Below, in pieces: positions 8,456 through 16,587 of a stretch of DNA of 64,000 nt (the first letter of the stretch is position 1; each line of letters begins with the position of its first letter). Source of the DNA: Candidatus Cybelea septentrionalis (GTDB lineage: Bacteria > Vulcanimicrobiota > Vulcanimicrobiia > Vulcanimicrobiales > Vulcanimicrobiaceae); NCBI GenBank assembly GCA_003158175.1, contig PMHJ01000037.1, positions 304,433 through 368,432 on the forward strand, in the 5' to 3' direction. The position numbers were made by a program, and so were the translations under genes. Below the pieces are notes generated by a model. It did not search any database. It was not told the DNA's origin and was given only the letters and a program-made list of their open reading frames with translations.

Positions 8456-9400
8456 ATGCTACTAAAGAACATCGTTCGTCAAACTATTTTGCCAAGCATC
8501 TTCATCCTGGCATCAGTTATCCACGCTGGTTGCAGCTCCGATTCAGGCGTCCACTACGCCGAAGCTGCTGCTGATAGCCCGCAGCCAGCCGTTACTGCAA
8601 CGCCGCTGCCCATCCCTAACCCGGACCAGGCCGCCGGGCTCATCACTCGGTTCTATCGCGACATCGACACGAACACGAAGGAGTCAGTGAAGGACCTCTT
8701 CACCATCGTGACGCCGGACTTCGTCCGAAATCATCATGACGACCTCATCGCCGACTATAGCTTCATCCGCGACCCAAAGGTCGAAGTCCAGAGCATTCAC
8801 GGTCGAACCGTTAGCTACACGCTCGATTACATCTACTTAGCCGAGGCCGGCAGGCTATATTGGGAGCGCACGGGTCGCTGGGTCTTCAACCACGGTGCCG
8901 AGAGCGGATGGGTACTCGACGCCGATACCTGGGACTCGGTGCACCTCGTTGGCATCTCGCCGCAAGACCATGCTGATATGGTCGCAGTGCAAGATACGGT
9001 CCACAGCGATGGCCGTCACGAGTTCAGCTTCGAAGGCCAACGGTACTCGTTCTTGGCCAAAGGTGACGACTGGCATATTACGGCAGTTGCCACGCCCACG
9101 CCGCAACCCAGTTTCATTCCTTCCCCAGCCGCTGCAAACGATACAGCAGGCGATTCTTCGACGACTACGGATAGCGCTACATCGGATTCGACGGTCGCCT
9201 CGTCGGGTCAGATGCACTTCGACGACCCGAACGCTGCCCAAGCAAAGTGCCCCAATGACGTAGTGGTCTGGGTCAACACACGCTCAGGCGTCTTTCATAT
9301 GCCGGATACCCGCTGGTATGGCATGACCGAATACGGCGTCTATGAATGCGAAACCGACGCGATCTCAGAAGGAGATCGTCAGTCGCGGAATGGTCAGTGA
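8456..9400 (+). CDS. Lipoprotein with C-terminal WVNTRSG-type domain
   Basis: 314-aa predicted lipoprotein. The signal peptide ends in the lipobox VIHAGC (Cys at ~25). Residues ~55-200 form an alpha+beta region of unknown identity (ITRFYRDIDTNTKESVKDLF). A Pro/Ser/Thr linker (~205-250) leads to a C-terminal module with DVVVWVNTRSGVFHM, TRWYGMTEYGVY and CETDAISEGDRQS. That module resembles small W-V-N-T-x-S-G domains found at the C-termini of exported proteins in several phyla; its function is unknown. It forms a likely operon with the preceding gene. Confidence 0.65.
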   Translation: MLLKNIVRQTILPSIFILASVIHAGCSSDSGVHYAEAAADSPQPAVTATPLPIPNPDQAAGLITRFYRDIDTNTKESVKDLFTIVTPDFVRNHHDDLIADYSFIRDPKVEVQSIHGRTVSYTLDYIYLAEAGRLYWERTGRWVFNHGAESGWVLDADTWDSVHLVGISPQDHADMVAVQDTVHSDGRHEFSFEGQRYSFLAKGDDWHITAVATPTPQPSFIPSPAAANDTAGDSSTTTDSATSDSTVASSGQMHFDDPNAAQAKCPNDVVVWVNTRSGVFHMPDTRWYGMTEYGVYECETDAISEGDRQSRNGQ

Positions 9401-9408
9401 GGCCTACG

Positions 9409-9789
9409 ATGAGGACTTCACGCTTCACGAGTCGGTCACCAGCTCTCCCGAGCGATGATCTTTGCCCCAAGCTATCCAACAAGCAGCGACGCAAGTGTCC
9501 AAGCTGCCAGAAACCAATGGCGGTCGCGCGCCTAAAGAAAAACGGCAACGTGATGTGGCTATGCCCGGACTCAGGCTGTCACCAGTCCATCGCCATTGAC
9601 CAAGATCGCTATTGGACACACATCGCCAAGCGCAATGAACGAAGTGTGGTAGGGAGATACGACGGCCCATTTGATGCGTACGACTCGCGCTGCGGTGACC
9701 AGCCCTACGGCGCAGGACCTGCATTCGTTAGGGGTTACGCGGCAAGAAGGCCCGACGTCAAACTGCACAAGCAAAGCGAATTTGACTAG
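9409..9789 (+). CDS. Zinc-ribbon protein, topoisomerase-type Cys4 motif
   Basis: 126-aa basic protein. A single zinc ribbon is visible as KCPSCQKPMAVARLKKNG followed by WLCPDSGC, a Cys4 arrangement resembling the C-terminal zinc finger of topoisomerase I. No catalytic domain is present. ATG 9409 is chosen because it lies 8 bases after the preceding stop; longer in-frame starts would overlap the lipoprotein gene out of frame. The flanks of the ribbon are low in recognisable structure. It may be a small nucleic-acid-binding protein or a fragment. Confidence 0.55.
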   Translation: MRTSRFTSRSPALPSDDLCPKLSNKQRRKCPSCQKPMAVARLKKNGNVMWLCPDSGCHQSIAIDQDRYWTHIAKRNERSVVGRYDGPFDAYDSRCGDQPYGAGPAFVRGYAARRPDVKLHKQSEFD

Positions 9790-10320
9790 CATCCGCTGTC
9801 ATACCCTCTGCTGCCTCGTCAGCGCGTTCTTCAAAATCGCACGCCGCGGCCTCTCCCCGGCCGCGACCCTGGGCTGGCGATTCGGAGAATACAGCTTGTT
9901 TCTAGCCCGTTGCCCTAAGCCAAACGCCCGAACGCCACGGGCAAAACGGGTGGGACCCGGTCGGCGCGGCGCATCTACGCGGCGAGTCGGGCCAAGGTGC
10001 CCTCACTCACTACACCGATCACTACACAGAATCGGCCAAAAGCGGCCTGCGACTTCTATTGGCATTTGCGGCCCATGTGCAAAATTGCCAGTACCAGCAA
10101 GGATGTTCGACGCTCAGAGGGTAGTGGCGGGGACGTCAGGAGAACCTCCTACACGCTCCCGCCAAGTCAAATCGCTCCCTTCATTTGGTGGTTTTCGCTT
10201 TATTTTAGGGGTTTTGCGGCGGGCGGCGCTTTTCACTACGCCGCTTACCACACAGATCGCTTTAGGCTAAGCGCTGCGGATGCCTCGGACCCCAGCGTAC
10301 GGCGGGTAAACCAGCGAAGA
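9790..10320. other. Gene-free stretch with short hairpins
   Basis: No convincing gene is seen. The open frames here are Arg/Ser/Pro-rich and lack recognisable domains. Visible structure includes CGCGGCC (9845-9851) with GGCCGCG (9859-9865). A two-step hairpin is formed by TGGCGGG (10125-10131) with CCCGCCA (10158-10164), which encloses AGGAG with CTCCT. Two related ~27-base segments sit near 10007 (CACTACACCGATCACTACAC) and 10234 (CACTACGCCGCTTACCACAC). This could be degenerate mobile DNA. Confidence 0.4.
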
Positions 10321-10538
10321 GCCTGCATCGAATGCTCTCGACTGACGGCGATCCGAGCATGGACAACCGTTCAGTTATTCTCGGTGTACTCCGCACGCGG
10401 CTCCGCGTGAAACTCGCAACTCGAACGATGAAGGCGGCGTAACGCTAGCCGAAGCGGAAATGTAACCGTCGGAAGATACCGTATTGACATCATGTCACAG
10501 CCTGGGAGATGGCGCCCGCTCCTCTAAGCCGTCTAACG
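10321..10538 (+). repeat. Structured direct repeat, copy A
   Basis: First copy of a ~210-bp element repeated at 11726-11931. The first ~70 bp after the terminal inverted repeat are about 84% identical between copies. The first ~115 bp are bounded by an imperfect inverted repeat, GCCTGCATCG (10321-10330) and CGATGAAGGC (10426-10435). Next inside are the complementary TCGA segments, offset by a 7-base bulge on the left arm. An internal hairpin CACGCG-GCTC-CGCGTG follows. Similarity continues more weakly to the TAACG at about 10538. The inner arms keep the same layout in both copies, suggesting conserved folding. Confidence 0.65.
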
Positions 10539-10785
10539 TGCTAGGCGAGACTCGCTGCGTTAGCCGAAACTAGCCGGAGTTCAAGAACGCGAAAACCCAT
10601 ACCGGAAAGGACTCTTGGGTACTAAGGGCGCGGTGTGAGTCCGTCGGCGCTCCCAGAAAATCCCCTACGATCGCAAACATGGCCTAGCGGATGTGATGCC
10701 CTCCAGCGCGACGTTTCCACTCGTAGTTTCAAGTGCGTTCCGCGCCCTTTCAATCCAACCGTTGGACGGCCTTGCGAGGATGATC
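10539..10785. other. Intergenic region before the membrane gene
   Basis: About 250 bases with no supported gene. CTAACG (10533-10538) and CGTTAG (10558-10563) form an inverted repeat enclosing GCGA/TCGC. No convincing -35/-10 pair for the following membrane gene was found. Confidence 0.4.
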
Positions 10786-11645
10786 ATGGTAAAACGGCGC
10801 ATGTTGGGCCCGGAGGTTTCAGGCATGTGGGCGGTTCTAGGTCTTCTCGTCGCCGCGGCCATCGGCTTGATAACGGTGCTCAGCGTGGGCGGTCGGGGGT
10901 CGGCAGTACTTGACGACTATCCGTGGCTGCTGGATGAAGTTTCGAAACTCCATGTGAACATCGTCGGCAGTCTCGCGGGGTTCGCCTTTACGGGCGTCGT
11001 ACTCGTGGTGACCCTTGCGCGGGACAGAACAGGAGCTGCGGGGGTTGCACTCGACGCTGCGATTCTCATGTTTCTCGTCGCATACTTGTACTGGGTTGGC
11101 AGCGCATTTTTGATTTCGTACCTGCCGCATGTCCGCACCAGCGGTGATTTCGTGCAACGCGTCCACTTTAGCCTCGCCTCGACCATTGAATACCGCACCG
11201 TCTTTCTCTCCTGGTTCGCGCTACTGCCGCTGCTCCAGCTAACGGCCTCAACCGTCTCGTGCCGGTTCTCTACTTCCTCCTCCCCATATCACTGCTGCTC
11301 GGATCTTTGCTCCTGGCCATGGCTGCCGATGGGCTAGGCCTTCTGCGGGTGAAGGAGAGGTATTTCTCTGCAGCCATAGGCACCGCTCTGTCGCTCGCGT
11401 ACGGCGGCCTTGCATGGGGGTTTCCGGGCATTCGCTCGCCATATTCCTCACTATATCGCGCGCTCGCGATTTTCTGCGTCAACGGCGCAGGTTTCGCGGC
11501 CGCGGCCCTGACGCCGCTGTCACCCAGATACGATCGGATCAAATGCTTTTACGAGAAATATGGACGACGACTCGTCATTGCCGACATGCAACTCACAATG
11601 GTCTCACTGGCTTTCCTCTGGCTCGCGGTCGTAGGAGGCATTTAA
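10786..11645 (+). pseudogene. Predicted 8-TM membrane protein gene, frame-disrupted
   Basis: Two adjacent frames together encode one multi-pass membrane protein of about 285 residues. The first runs from ATG 10786 (GAGGA at 10776-10780) and keeps membrane character to FLSWFALLPLLQLTA near 11245. Its continuation to 11337 is then Ser/Cys-rich and non-membrane. The second frame, open from before 11259 to 11645, immediately resumes with PVLYFLLPISLLLGSLLLAM and three further membrane helices. The change is a -1 (or +2) shift at about 11240-11260, and no slippery heptamer is obvious. It may be an inactivating mutation, a sequencing error, or two overlapping genes. No family is recognised. Confidence 0.55.
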
Positions 11646-11725
11646 CCTGACACGGTGCGATTCGTTCTGGGCGATCTTGTGAACGCTACGGTCGGGTTTG
11701 AACTACTAGTGATCGCGCCAGGTAA

Positions 11726-11931
11726 GCCTTCAACGAATGCTGTCGACTAACGGCAACCCGAGCGTGGACAACGTTCAGTCATTCTGGGCGTACCCCGCAA
11801 TCCGTTCCGCGCAAACGTTTCAACTCGACGGTGAAGGCTGCATAGCGGCGTCCCTCACCCCGGAATGTCGCCGCTGCCGCGGCAGCGGCGACATTATGAG
11901 AGCCGGTCAGATAACGCCTGCTCGTCTAACG
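11726..11931 (+). repeat. Structured direct repeat, copy B
   Basis: Second copy of the element at 10321-10538, in the same orientation, beginning 80 bases after the membrane gene. Terminal inverted repeats are GCCTTCAACG (11726-11735) and CGGTGAAGGC (11829-11838), again with internal TCGA partners and the 7-base AATGCTG bulge. The corresponding internal hairpin has a different sequence (CGTT/AACG) from copy A. This copy additionally carries a long perfect palindrome at 11864-11895. Confidence 0.65.
11864..11895. repeat. 32-bp perfect palindrome
   Basis: AATGTCGCCGCTGCCG is followed directly by its exact reverse complement, with no spacer. It could form a very stable hairpin in RNA or a cruciform in DNA. 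No U-tract follows on either strand, so it is not a canonical intrinsic terminator. The matching place in copy A is not palindromic. Confidence 0.8.
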
Positions 11932-12081
11932 AGGGTGTCGGGGTGGATCAGGAAGTCACGTTCATGCCACTAGAGACGATTCGCCCCTAACCGGAGGGAT
12001 CAAGCATAACGGTGCCTCCGGGAGACGGAAATTGGGCGAGACGTTCGCTTGCGCGTGTAATGCTATATACGAGGCACTGCA

Positions 12082-13545
12082 CTAGCGTTCGAGGTACCAG
12101 CGCGTCAGGTCGGCTTTGAGCTTCGCCAACGCTGCAATGTCGATGTACGCCATATGGCCGGCTTCGTAGTGCTCGATGGTCAGGTTGCGCCGCAGGTCCG
12201 GCGGCAGATGCAGGTGCGCGAAGTCGTACTGCTGCTGAAAGTAGGGCGTGGAGAAATCGTAGTACCCCATCGCAGCGAAGACGCGCATGCTCGGATTCTC
12301 CGCCATCGCCTCGGAGAGGTCGACGATCGTGTTTGGAGGCCGCAGTAGTTCGGCGGTGCCGCCGAGATCTGTTTGGTGCTTCCAGCTCCACTCGCTCAGC
12401 ACGTCGATCAGTGTGAGGTATTCGAGATCTGTTTTATAGTCGAGTTGCTCGCTAATGTAGTCGTTGAAGACCGCCTGCACTTGCGGCGTGGTGGCAAGAT
12501 CGGAAGTGTCCCATCCCGGCTCTTCCCGGTTGCCGACCGGGTCGTAACCAGAGTACCGCGCGTCCATATAGCCCACCATCTTGCCCTGGTCGCGCAGCAG
12601 CTCGCTGCGAAATCGCCCCGGCGCGATGCGCAGGTTCGCGGCCCGGATCGTCGCGGGCGACAAGCCGGTGTAGGCGCTGAGCTGCGCGACGATCGCCTCG
12701 CGCCGGTCGGGCGGCAGCGCGTCGCCCTCGGCAAGGGCCATTAGGTAATCGGTGAGCGCGAAGCGTTCGACGCGCGAGAGAAACGTCGGGAGATCTGTAG
12801 ACCGGTCGGCGACGCGATGGTAATACCACGCGGTGGCCGCTTCGGTCGGCAAAAAGAGCACGAACGGCCAGTCGTTGCCGCCGACCATCGCGTCGTCCCA
12901 CAGCAGATCGACGTTGAGCGCCGACGACATCAGCACGACACCGTTGAGATCGATCGCTTGACCGAAGCCGTTTTCCATCAGCCGCGCGACGGCGGCCGAG
13001 CGAATCGTGCCGTAGCTTTCGCCGAAGAGGTACTTCGGTGCGTTCCAGCGGCCGTATTGCGAGCAATACAAACGAATGAACTGTGCGAAGGCGGCTGCGT
13101 CGGCGTCGACGCCATAGGCGTCGGTGGGCTTTCCTGAGGGCAGCAGGCGGCTAAAGCCGGTGCCGGGCGCGTCGACGTAGACCTCGTCAGTAACGTCGAG
13201 CAGCGAGTACTCGTTGTCGACGACGCGATAGGGCGCCTGGACGCTCTGTCCCGGGGGAGGAACGAGCACGCGCACCGGGCCGAACGCCGCCATGCGCTGC
13301 CAAACGCTCGAGCCGCCGGGACCGCCGTTGTAGAAGAACGTCACGGGGCGCGTCGCCGGATCGACGCCGTCTTTCGTATAAGCCGTGTAGAACATCGAGA
13401 TATCGGGTTGACCCTTTGCATTCTTGAGCGCGATCGTGCCGGCGCGCGCGGTGTAGGGGATTGTCGTGCCGTCCATGTGGAGAACGTGATGCGTGATCGC
13501 GACGGCGTTTGCCGCTGCGGCAAGCAGCAGCGTTGCCAGAATCAT
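12082..13545 (-). CDS. Secreted serine carboxypeptidase-like protein (S10 family)
   Basis: 487-aa exported alpha/beta-hydrolase of peptidase family S10. A signal peptide covers residues ~1-17. The oxyanion motif FYNGGPGGSS is at 71-80 and the catalytic serine in FGESYGT (S177). YYDFSTPYFQQ probably holds the acid and EAGHMAYID the histidine near the C-terminus. S10 enzymes remove C-terminal residues from peptides at acid pH; the exact substrate is unknown. ATG 13545 overlaps the stop of the upstream transporter gene as ATGA, indicating translational coupling. A much longer in-frame reading runs back across the transporter gene but is antiparallel low-complexity sequence. Confidence 0.85.
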   Translation of the reverse strand: MILATLLLAAAANAVAITHHVLHMDGTTIPYTARAGTIALKNAKGQPDISMFYTAYTKDGVDPATRPVTFFYNGGPGGSSVWQRMAAFGPVRVLVPPPGQSVQAPYRVVDNEYSLLDVTDEVYVDAPGTGFSRLLPSGKPTDAYGVDADAAAFAQFIRLYCSQYGRWNAPKYLFGESYGTIRSAAVARLMENGFGQAIDLNGVVLMSSALNVDLLWDDAMVGGNDWPFVLFLPTEAATAWYYHRVADRSTDLPTFLSRVERFALTDYLMALAEGDALPPDRREAIVAQLSAYTGLSPATIRAANLRIAPGRFRSELLRDQGKMVGYMDARYSGYDPVGNREEPGWDTSDLATTPQVQAVFNDYISEQLDYKTDLEYLTLIDVLSEWSWKHQTDLGGTAELLRPPNTIVDLSEAMAENPSMRVFAAMGYYDFSTPYFQQQYDFAHLHLPPDLRRNLTIEHYEAGHMAYIDIAALAKLKADLTRWYLER

Positions 13546-14732
13546 ACGATTGCCGTTCCTTTCGTTTCGGGTGCCCAGAGCAATGAGATCCAGAGTCCGA
13601 TCGCCGAGAGCGCACACGCGCCGAGGATGACCGCAGTCACGCCGAAACGCGCCATGCCGATCGGCAAAAGGAACGTTCCGACGAATGCGCCCACCCGGCT
13701 CACCCCTGCTGCGAATCCGGCTCCCGACGCGCGGATGGAGGTGGGGAAAAGCTCGGCCGGATAGATGAGTTCGAGCACCGTCGCCGCACCCATGCCGATC
13801 GCGTAGGCGAGAAATGCGACGACGACGATCGCGGTTCGCGCAAACGGCAGAACGCCGAACGCCAGCACCGCGAACGCGAATCCGCCGATGCAGACGGGTC
13901 GCCGGCCCCAGCGCTCGACCAAAGGCATCGCGCCGAACGCGCCCAGCGCAAAGGCCATGGTAATCGCAATGCTTCCCGCCGGCGAACCGCTGCTGCCCAA
14001 GCCCAACGCGGCCAACACGGTCGGCGCATAAGTGTAGATCGCAAAGAGCGGCACGACCTGCAGCAGCCACATCGCGGAGATAAATGCCAGCTTGCCGCGG
14101 TACGCGGAGTGGAAGAGCGTTCCGAACGAGACGAGCCGCAACTCCCCGGCATCGCGCGCCGCCAGCCACATCGGCGATTCGGGGGCGCTCGCGCGCAGCA
14201 GCAAACCGATCACCGCGAAGATCGCGGGGCTGGCGAGGATCCACTTCCAGCTCTGCGCGCCCGTCTGGAGGAGCGTGTATCCGGCGATGTAGGCGACAGC
14301 GGCGCCCAACGACCACACGCCTTCCATCGCGCAGAGCGCAGCGCCTCGGCGCGCCGCCGGCATGAACTCCGCGATAATCGCCGTTGCGATCGGATAGTCG
14401 GCGCCGATCGCTACGCCCAACAGAAAGCGCAGTGCGATGAGCTCCCAGGCGGCCGTGACGAAAATCTGCGCAATGGCGATAACCACGAATGCGCCGAGAT
14501 CGGCGATCATAAGAATTCGGCGCCCGTGACGGTCGGTGAGATGGCCGAAGAGCGGCGCCCCGACGAGGATGCCGAACAGCGTGCCCGCGCCGATGATGCC
14601 CGTCGTTACCGCGTTGAGGCCGAATCGCGGGGTGAGCGTCACCAGCGCGAGGCCGATGCTGCTGAGGATGTAGCCATCGCAGAAGACGCCGGCGTTGGCG
14701 TACGCGAAGATCGTGTAATCGTGCCGGCGCAT
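13542..14732 (-). CDS. MFS transporter (sugar/organic-acid porter type)
   Basis: 396-aa 12-helix major facilitator. Diagnostic loops are GHLTDRHGRRILM (loop 2-3), RFLLGVAIGADYPIATAIIAEFMPAARRG (helix 4-5 region) and PESPMWLAAR (after helix 6). VERWGRRP marks the second half and FPTSIRASGAG the helix 10 region. This pattern fits the sugar porter or aromatic-acid porter branches. It overlaps the S10 peptidase gene by 4 bp, so it may import peptidase products or a co-metabolised compound (inference). Confidence 0.85.
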   Translation of the reverse strand: MRRHDYTIFAYANAGVFCDGYILSSIGLALVTLTPRFGLNAVTTGIIGAGTLFGILVGAPLFGHLTDRHGRRILMIADLGAFVVIAIAQIFVTAAWELIALRFLLGVAIGADYPIATAIIAEFMPAARRGAALCAMEGVWSLGAAVAYIAGYTLLQTGAQSWKWILASPAIFAVIGLLLRASAPESPMWLAARDAGELRLVSFGTLFHSAYRGKLAFISAMWLLQVVPLFAIYTYAPTVLAALGLGSSGSPAGSIAITMAFALGAFGAMPLVERWGRRPVCIGGFAFAVLAFGVLPFARTAIVVVAFLAYAIGMGAATVLELIYPAELFPTSIRASGAGFAAGVSRVGAFVGTFLLPIGMARFGVTAVILGACALSAIGLWISLLWAPETKGTAIV

Positions 14733-14828
14733 CCGCTGCTAGTGTAGTGTCTCAGCAACGAGTTTACAACACCGAAAATCCCCGCCAGGACCGGGTTTGA
14801 CGGCACCGTCGCGCTGGGCTCGCAGGCC

Positions 14829-15007
14829 ATTAGCGAGAATACGGTAACGAACAAAGCGGACCGCGCGATCACAGTACTTACCAGTCGAATACGACAAGCC
14901 CGTTGCCGGTAGCGTTTTCCACCTTTGCCACATCTGTACGTTCGTTACGCTCGACTCGACGTACGATGTGCCTCCTTGCCGGCCGCCCTGCATTAGGGCT
15001 CGCTAAT
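14829..15007. repeat. Nested inverted repeats in an intergenic region
   Basis: Within the 430-base gap between the transporter gene and the small gene at 15163, two perfect 9-bp inverted repeats are nested. ATTAGCGAG (14829-14837) pairs with CTCGCTAAT (14999-15007). GTAACGAAC (14844-14852) pairs with GTTCGTTAC (14940-14948). Together they define a ~180-bp element with complementary ends, compatible with a MITE-like remnant or a structured RNA. No gene is seen inside. Confidence 0.45.
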
Positions 15008-15162
15008 CGCCGTTAAACCACGCACGTCAAAGGGGAGTGCGGCTTCTACTCGCGCACGCGGTGTCGGGGGAAGGGCGTCTGATTTTGAGTCAATTAGAGG
15101 CCTTTTCGCATCCGGGCACACAAGTGAACATAGCCCCCCAAGCAATTCCCAGAAAGGCCCCT

Positions 15163-15330
15163 ATGAAGCTAAAAGACGCGATAGCGGAAATAAAGCGCTG
15201 TCGCCTAGTCGATCCTGCTCGCGCTACGATGCTTGAAGCGATGGTTTTAGGGCGCACAGCGAGCGTCAACCTCGATCCCATCGACAGTCCTGAACAGAAG
15301 GCGGCTCGCGCAATGTTCGGCCTGGCGTAG
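15163..15330 (+). CDS. Small protein of unknown function
   Basis: 55-aa protein with a strong ribosome-binding site: AGAAAGG (15151-15157) 5 bases before ATG 15163. The sequence is a helical, charged N-terminal half (MKLKDAIAEIKRCRL) and a short C-terminal part. An in-frame GTG at 15037 would add 42 residues but lacks such a site. No family is recognised and it stands alone between two unrelated genes. Confidence 0.45.
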   Translation: MKLKDAIAEIKRCRLVDPARATMLEAMVLGRTASVNLDPIDSPEQKAARAMFGLA

Positions 15331-15407
15331 GCACACCAAGCGGCTCCGGGCTCGCATTTGCCCGCAACACGTATTGCTACAAAGTCGTGTAGCGTGCCGA
15401 TCTTAGG

Positions 15408-16406
15408 TTATTTAGCCTTGCTCACTGTCGCACCGACGGGTTCTCCAAGCCCGCTTATCGTCTTGATCGGCGAGCCGCCGGCCGGGTATTTGTAAAACGC
15501 GACGTCGGCTAAGCCGGCGTCGGGCCCGATGACCCTCTTGCCCTGGATCCAGAACTGAACGACGTCTTTCGAACCGGTCAGCGGCGTCGAACCGACTTTG
15601 GTTCCGGCGCTTCCGCTTATGGCAAACTGATAGATCACGGCCGCGCTCTGATCGCCGATCGCCAAATGCGCGCCATCCCATTGAACGCCGCCGGGGAAGC
15701 CGATGCTCTGGTTTAGGTTGAGCGCGGAGAAAGAACTGCCGCCGCTGGTAAGCTCGGCGTATTCGAGAGCGCTGCCTTTTGTGGTGCCGTCGATGTAGAG
15801 GTTACCGTGATTGTCATACCCGCAGAATTCGTAGTAGTAGAAATTCGGCGCGGTGTAACTCGTAGGCGTGCCGCTCGCATTGGTGTAGATCGCGACGTCG
15901 CCGGCGGTGAAACTCATAGACAGGCGGTTGGTGACCGCAAGACTTCCGGTGGTCGGGTCGACGGAACATCCCAGGGGATAGTAGCTCGAATCGGTAAGCG
16001 TACGAATCGGGCTCGTGCCGCCGTGGGCGTACTCAAGTATCTGCGACGTTCCGAAGTTCGCGATGAAGACGTTGCCAGCTTTGTCGACGCACTGGCCCGA
16101 CGGCTCGTTGAAGCCCGTCAGCTTACCTTTCAACTCGCCCTTGGGGTACGAATACACGTAAACGTCGTTGCTTCCATAGGGAAAGGAATCGGAGACGTAG
16201 AGGAGGTCGTGTTTTTTGGCATCGGGAGCCATCCATGACCGACTCCGGTCTGACCGCCCCGTCGTAAGTGCGTCGCCGTTCGCGAGCGCGCCAGAGGCGC
16301 TCAGCGGCGCTGCGAACCGTGGTCCCGAGCCGTCGCCGCAGCCGGCGAATACGGCTGCCGCTACGAAAGTTCCTAAAGCGTGCCGAGCTAGTCTCGAGAT
16401 CTCCAT
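15408..16406 (-). CDS. Secreted lipoprotein with NHL/YncE-like beta-propeller
   Basis: 332-aa predicted lipoprotein with lipobox VFAGC (Cys ~23). After a short linker it shows propeller-like repeats: LLYVSDSFPYGSNDVYVY, GFNEPSGQCVDKAGNVFIAN, ILEYAHGGTSPIRTL, FCGYDNHGNLYIDG. These resemble NHL/SMP-30-type blades that bind ligands or partners at the cell surface. Such genes are abundant in Eremiobacterota (recalled knowledge), which contributes to the taxonomic guess. It is transcribed divergently from the GntR gene. Its specific function is unknown. Confidence 0.75.
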   Translation of the reverse strand: MEISRLARHALGTFVAAAVFAGCGDGSGPRFAAPLSASGALANGDALTTGRSDRSRSWMAPDAKKHDLLYVSDSFPYGSNDVYVYSYPKGELKGKLTGFNEPSGQCVDKAGNVFIANFGTSQILEYAHGGTSPIRTLTDSSYYPLGCSVDPTTGSLAVTNRLSMSFTAGDVAIYTNASGTPTSYTAPNFYYYEFCGYDNHGNLYIDGTTKGSALEYAELTSGGSSFSALNLNQSIGFPGGVQWDGAHLAIGDQSAAVIYQFAISGSAGTKVGSTPLTGSKDVVQFWIQGKRVIGPDAGLADVAFYKYPAGGSPIKTISGLGEPVGATVSKAK

Positions 16407-16519
16407 GGGCGTCGCCTCCTTACCGTTCAGGTACGCACGAAACTAGTCTCTCTATTATCGTTCAAGGCGGTCTCTCATGCCCGGGCACGGTTCCCGATAT
16501 GGCATGGCCCCGCAAATTA

Positions 16520-16583
16520 TTGACTTCGGCCGGCGCCGGTGATATAAGATACTTGTCCTATTGAACTAGGACAACTAGGACAA
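16520..16583 (+). promoter_or_regulatory. Promoter and GntR-type operator of the slipin operon
   Basis: A strong promoter is readable: TTGACT (16520-16525), a 17-bp spacer, and TATAAG (16543-16548). It runs straight into a perfect inverted repeat TTGTCCTA (16553-16560) / TAGGACAA (16567-16574) with a 6-base spacer. A third half-site, TAGGACAA (16576-16583), follows 9 bases after the second. The transcription start would lie in the first half-site. The last half-site also supplies the AGGA ribosome-binding sequence of the regulator gene. Autoregulation by the GntR protein is the obvious reading. Confidence 0.8.
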
Positions 16584-16587
16584 ACGA

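Noticed and set aside
10125-10164. tRNA-like two-step hairpin
   Set aside because: No acceptor, anticodon or T-loop signatures on either strand.
9671-10410. Overlapping open frames of 199 and 137 codons
   Set aside because: Arg/Ser/Pro-rich with no domain, no ribosome-binding site and mutual overlap; more consistent with non-coding or degenerate DNA.
10321-11931. Repeats A and B as integron attC sites
   Set aside because: The size and palindromic layout are suggestive. Neither end gives the RYYYAAC / GTTRRRY core sites in both copies, and no integron integrase is in the window.
12082-14316. A 744-codon minus-strand reading as one transporter-peptidase fusion
   Set aside because: The part upstream of 13545 is Arg/Gly-rich out-of-frame translation of the MFS gene; the S10 protein has its own signal peptide at 13545.
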